From positions 54,543-118,542 of the forward strand of contig NZ_NFJU01000009.1 of NCBI RefSeq assembly GCF_002160025.1: DNA of 64,000 nucleotides, written 5' to 3'. The position numbers were made by a program, and so were the translations under genes. This document shows positions 62,860 to 64,000 of the stretch, piece by piece. Origin of the DNA: Anaeromassilibacillus sp. An200. Lineage in GTDB: Bacteria > Bacillota > Clostridia > Oscillospirales > Acutalibacteraceae. The number at the start of each line of letters is the position of its first letter. Within the stretch, counting starts at the first letter, position 1. The notes under the pieces were generated by a model. That model saw nothing but the letters and a program-made list of their open reading frames with translations. It was not told where the DNA came from and made no database searches.

Positions 62860-62888
62860 ATTATATCAGCTTTCGCTCTGTTTGTCAT
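62860..62888 (-). promoter_or_regulatory. Promoter of the ABC-F gene
   Basis: On the minus strand ATGACA (62883-62888), 17-base spacer and TATAAT (62860-62865, with TGA before it). The -35 and spacer lie in the end of the upstream coding region. Leader of about 100 bases. Confidence 0.65.
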
Positions 62889-63717
62889 GATCAGCTTTTG
62901 ACTGCTCCGGTATTTGTGAGGTGAGAGCGGATAGGGGAAGGCCGTTGAAGGGAGGGCCCCAGTGCTTGTCCTTTTGGTTCAGCAGAAAGGCGAGTGCCTG
63001 CTCGTTTTGGGGAAGCGGGATCCCATTGTATTCGGCGACGATTTCCGCCTGCCGGATGTAGTACATCGCGCTGGATGGTGAGTTCGGTGTTTCCTCCTGT
63101 GACCAGTCCTCCGTGACGGCGTTTCCCAGACAGTCCAGAAGCTGGCGCAGAATGGTATCCGCAAGGAGAGGCAATGCGCGGTATTCCTCTCGTAGTACAG
63201 AAAACTCCTCCTCGAACATGCGGTACCGATCCGGGAGAGGCTCCTCCCAGTCTCCCTCTTCCTCCCATTCCACCCAGTCCTGGCAGGAGGCAATCGTTTC
63301 CGGGTCCAGATTGGAGGTATAGGCCACCCATTCCCACACGTTGTCTGTCTGGGTGATATCCCATAAAATCTCCAAAAGACGTTTCCAGCGGGTGAAATCC
63401 AGCCTGTAATACCGCAGGACTTCTTCTATGCACAGGATCAGATAAGCGGCTTTCGCCCGGCCGGAGATGGAAAAGCATCTATGCTGCTTCCACCGCCGCT
63501 GTTCCTGTTTTTGGGCTTTTTCTTTTCTTCTCTGTTCCGGCTTTTTGTAAAGCAAAACGCAATAAAAAAAGAGAAGGATAGCCGCTCCCGTCAGATAAAG
63601 CAAAACAAGATGCTGGGTCAAGAAGCAGATGACGTATCCGGCCACGATGGCCACCAGGATGCATAGCACAATGCCAAGAAGCTGTATCCAGCGCTTTCTC
63701 CATTTTTCCAGTTTCAT
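62866..63717 (-). CDS. Membrane-anchored protein of unknown function
   Basis: A 283-residue protein I cannot place. Two N-terminal hydrophobic segments (about 12-34 and 38-56) are followed by a basic stretch (KKPEQRRKEKAQKQEQRRWK) and then a helical, acidic, tryptophan-rich cytoplasmic domain (WEWVAY ... CQDWVEWEEEGDWEE). The ATG at 63717 follows GGAGGG. No catalytic motif is evident. Probably transcribed on its own; the terminator-like hairpin at 63867 lies upstream of it. Confidence 0.78.
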   Translation of the reverse strand: MKLEKWRKRWIQLLGIVLCILVAIVAGYVICFLTQHLVLLYLTGAAILLFFYCVLLYKKPEQRRKEKAQKQEQRRWKQHRCFSISGRAKAAYLILCIEEVLRYYRLDFTRWKRLLEILWDITQTDNVWEWVAYTSNLDPETIASCQDWVEWEEEGDWEEPLPDRYRMFEEEFSVLREEYRALPLLADTILRQLLDCLGNAVTEDWSQEETPNSPSSAMYYIRQAEIVAEYNGIPLPQNEQALAFLLNQKDKHWGPPFNGLPLSALTSQIPEQSKADHDKQSES

Positions 63718-63866
63718 ATTCCCTCCGAAACCCAATCAGAGCTTTCTGTCCCCATATCTGTTTGCGGGATTGAGCCGGTTTTTTTATTATTGTAGCATCG
63801 TTGAGAGAAAATGGAAAGTTGTTTTGCCGGGCTGCTTTGAGATGTTTGGCGTTCGACTGTAAAAAA

Positions 63867-63891
63867 GGCACATGGATGAAATCCATGTGCC
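63867..63891 (-). terminator. Terminator-like hairpin facing left
   Basis: A perfect 11-base-pair stem (63867-63877 with 63881-63891), 3-base loop, with AAAAAA on the left that is a T-run on the minus strand. It would end a minus-strand transcript coming from the right. Confidence 0.7.
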
Positions 63892-63910
63892 CAGCTTGTA
63901 GAAAAACCTG

Positions 63911-63939
63911 CTCCGGCAATCAAGCCAGAGCAGTTTTTT
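63911..63939. terminator. Second terminator-like hairpin
   Basis: CTGCTC pairs with GAGCAG, with an inner GGC/GCC stem, followed by TTTTTT and preceded by AAAAA. It could act in both directions. With the preceding hairpin it isolates the region from 63720 to 63970, in which no gene is seen. Confidence 0.65.
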
Positions 63940-63977
63940 GGTTTGTAAACAAGAACCCAAAGGGAAAAAGGAGCGAA

Positions 63978-64000
63978 ATGTCAGGCGTATTTTCGCGCAA
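63978..64000 (+). CDS. Possible start of a gene cut by the window edge
   Basis: AAAGGAG (63968-63973) is followed by ATG at 63978 and an open frame reading MSGVFSR to the window end. Too short to identify; the call rests on the ribosome-binding site and the terminators just before it. Confidence 0.35.

Noticed and set aside
1..64000. CRISPR array, rRNA or tRNA genes
   Set aside because: No regularly spaced direct repeats and no cloverleaf-type or rRNA-like sequence was noticed in the intergenic regions.

Overview
The window looks like a chromosomal segment of a GC-rich, low-motility-content member of the Clostridia (Firmicutes/Bacillota), most plausibly an Oscillospirales/Ruminococcaceae-type anaerobe. 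The basis is: a sporulation gene (spoIIR), AddAB instead of RecBCD, an iron-sulfur two-subunit serine dehydratase, a complete V-type ATPase operon, an infC-rpmI-rplT operon with a Firmicutes-style L20 leader, TrmFO, and Shine-Dalgarno sites of the GGAGG kind in front of nearly every gene. No rRNA, tRNA, CRISPR array, phage or intact insertion sequence was seen. The species is not identifiable from what I can read.

Layout. 1-1540: a family GH4 alpha-galactosidase behind a palindromic promoter region, closed by a strong shared terminator. 1563-4737 (minus): GNAT acetyltransferase, RlmI-type rRNA methyltransferase and a double-domain polyphosphate:AMP phosphotransferase. 5040-6385: glutamyl-Q tRNA(Asp) synthetase followed by two gene remnants joined head to head (a uroporphyrinogen decarboxylase-family tail and an AraC-type DNA-binding tail). 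6400-8726 (minus): NuoE-like ferredoxin, a small unknown protein, and the serine dehydratase beta and alpha subunits. 8829-17816 (minus): a nine-gene V-type ATPase operon with a clear promoter and terminator. 17956-19637 (minus): UPF0210 and its ACT-domain partner UPF0237.

19860-32056 (plus): PHP phosphoesterase, Lrp-type regulator, aminotransferase, DUF362 iron-sulfur protein, ispE, spoIIR, addB, addA. 32053-35427: a consensus promoter whose -35 box contains the addA stop codon, an attenuator leader, infC (ATT start), rpmI, rplT, then a TrmH-family methyltransferase and dprA. 35574-46421: topA, trmFO, plsX, rnc, a radical-SAM protein, smc, ftsY. 46598-51668: rdgB, yhbY, nadD, yqeK, rsfS, leuS. 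51808-64000: an accessory-looking stretch with an AEC transporter, DUF1294 membrane protein, lipoprotein/secreted GH10-like hydrolase, methyltransferase, chemotaxis receptor, MFS transporter, MtaB tRNA-modifying enzyme, an HPr-like protein without the catalytic histidine, an ABC-F ATPase and an unknown membrane protein.

How the genes work together: most of the plus-strand half is information processing (DNA repair and uptake, topology, chromosome condensation, SRP receptor, ribosome maturation, tRNA modification and charging), in tightly packed, often overlapping operons. The minus-strand V-ATPase and serine dehydratase blocks are energy and amino-acid metabolism. The least explained signals are a pair of small palindromic repeats (46425-46581 and 53083-53137) sharing a nearly identical 25-nt core, the chimeric pseudogene junction at about 6205, structured leaders in front of topA and the chemotaxis receptor, and a V-ATPase proteolipid with an extra pair of membrane helices.
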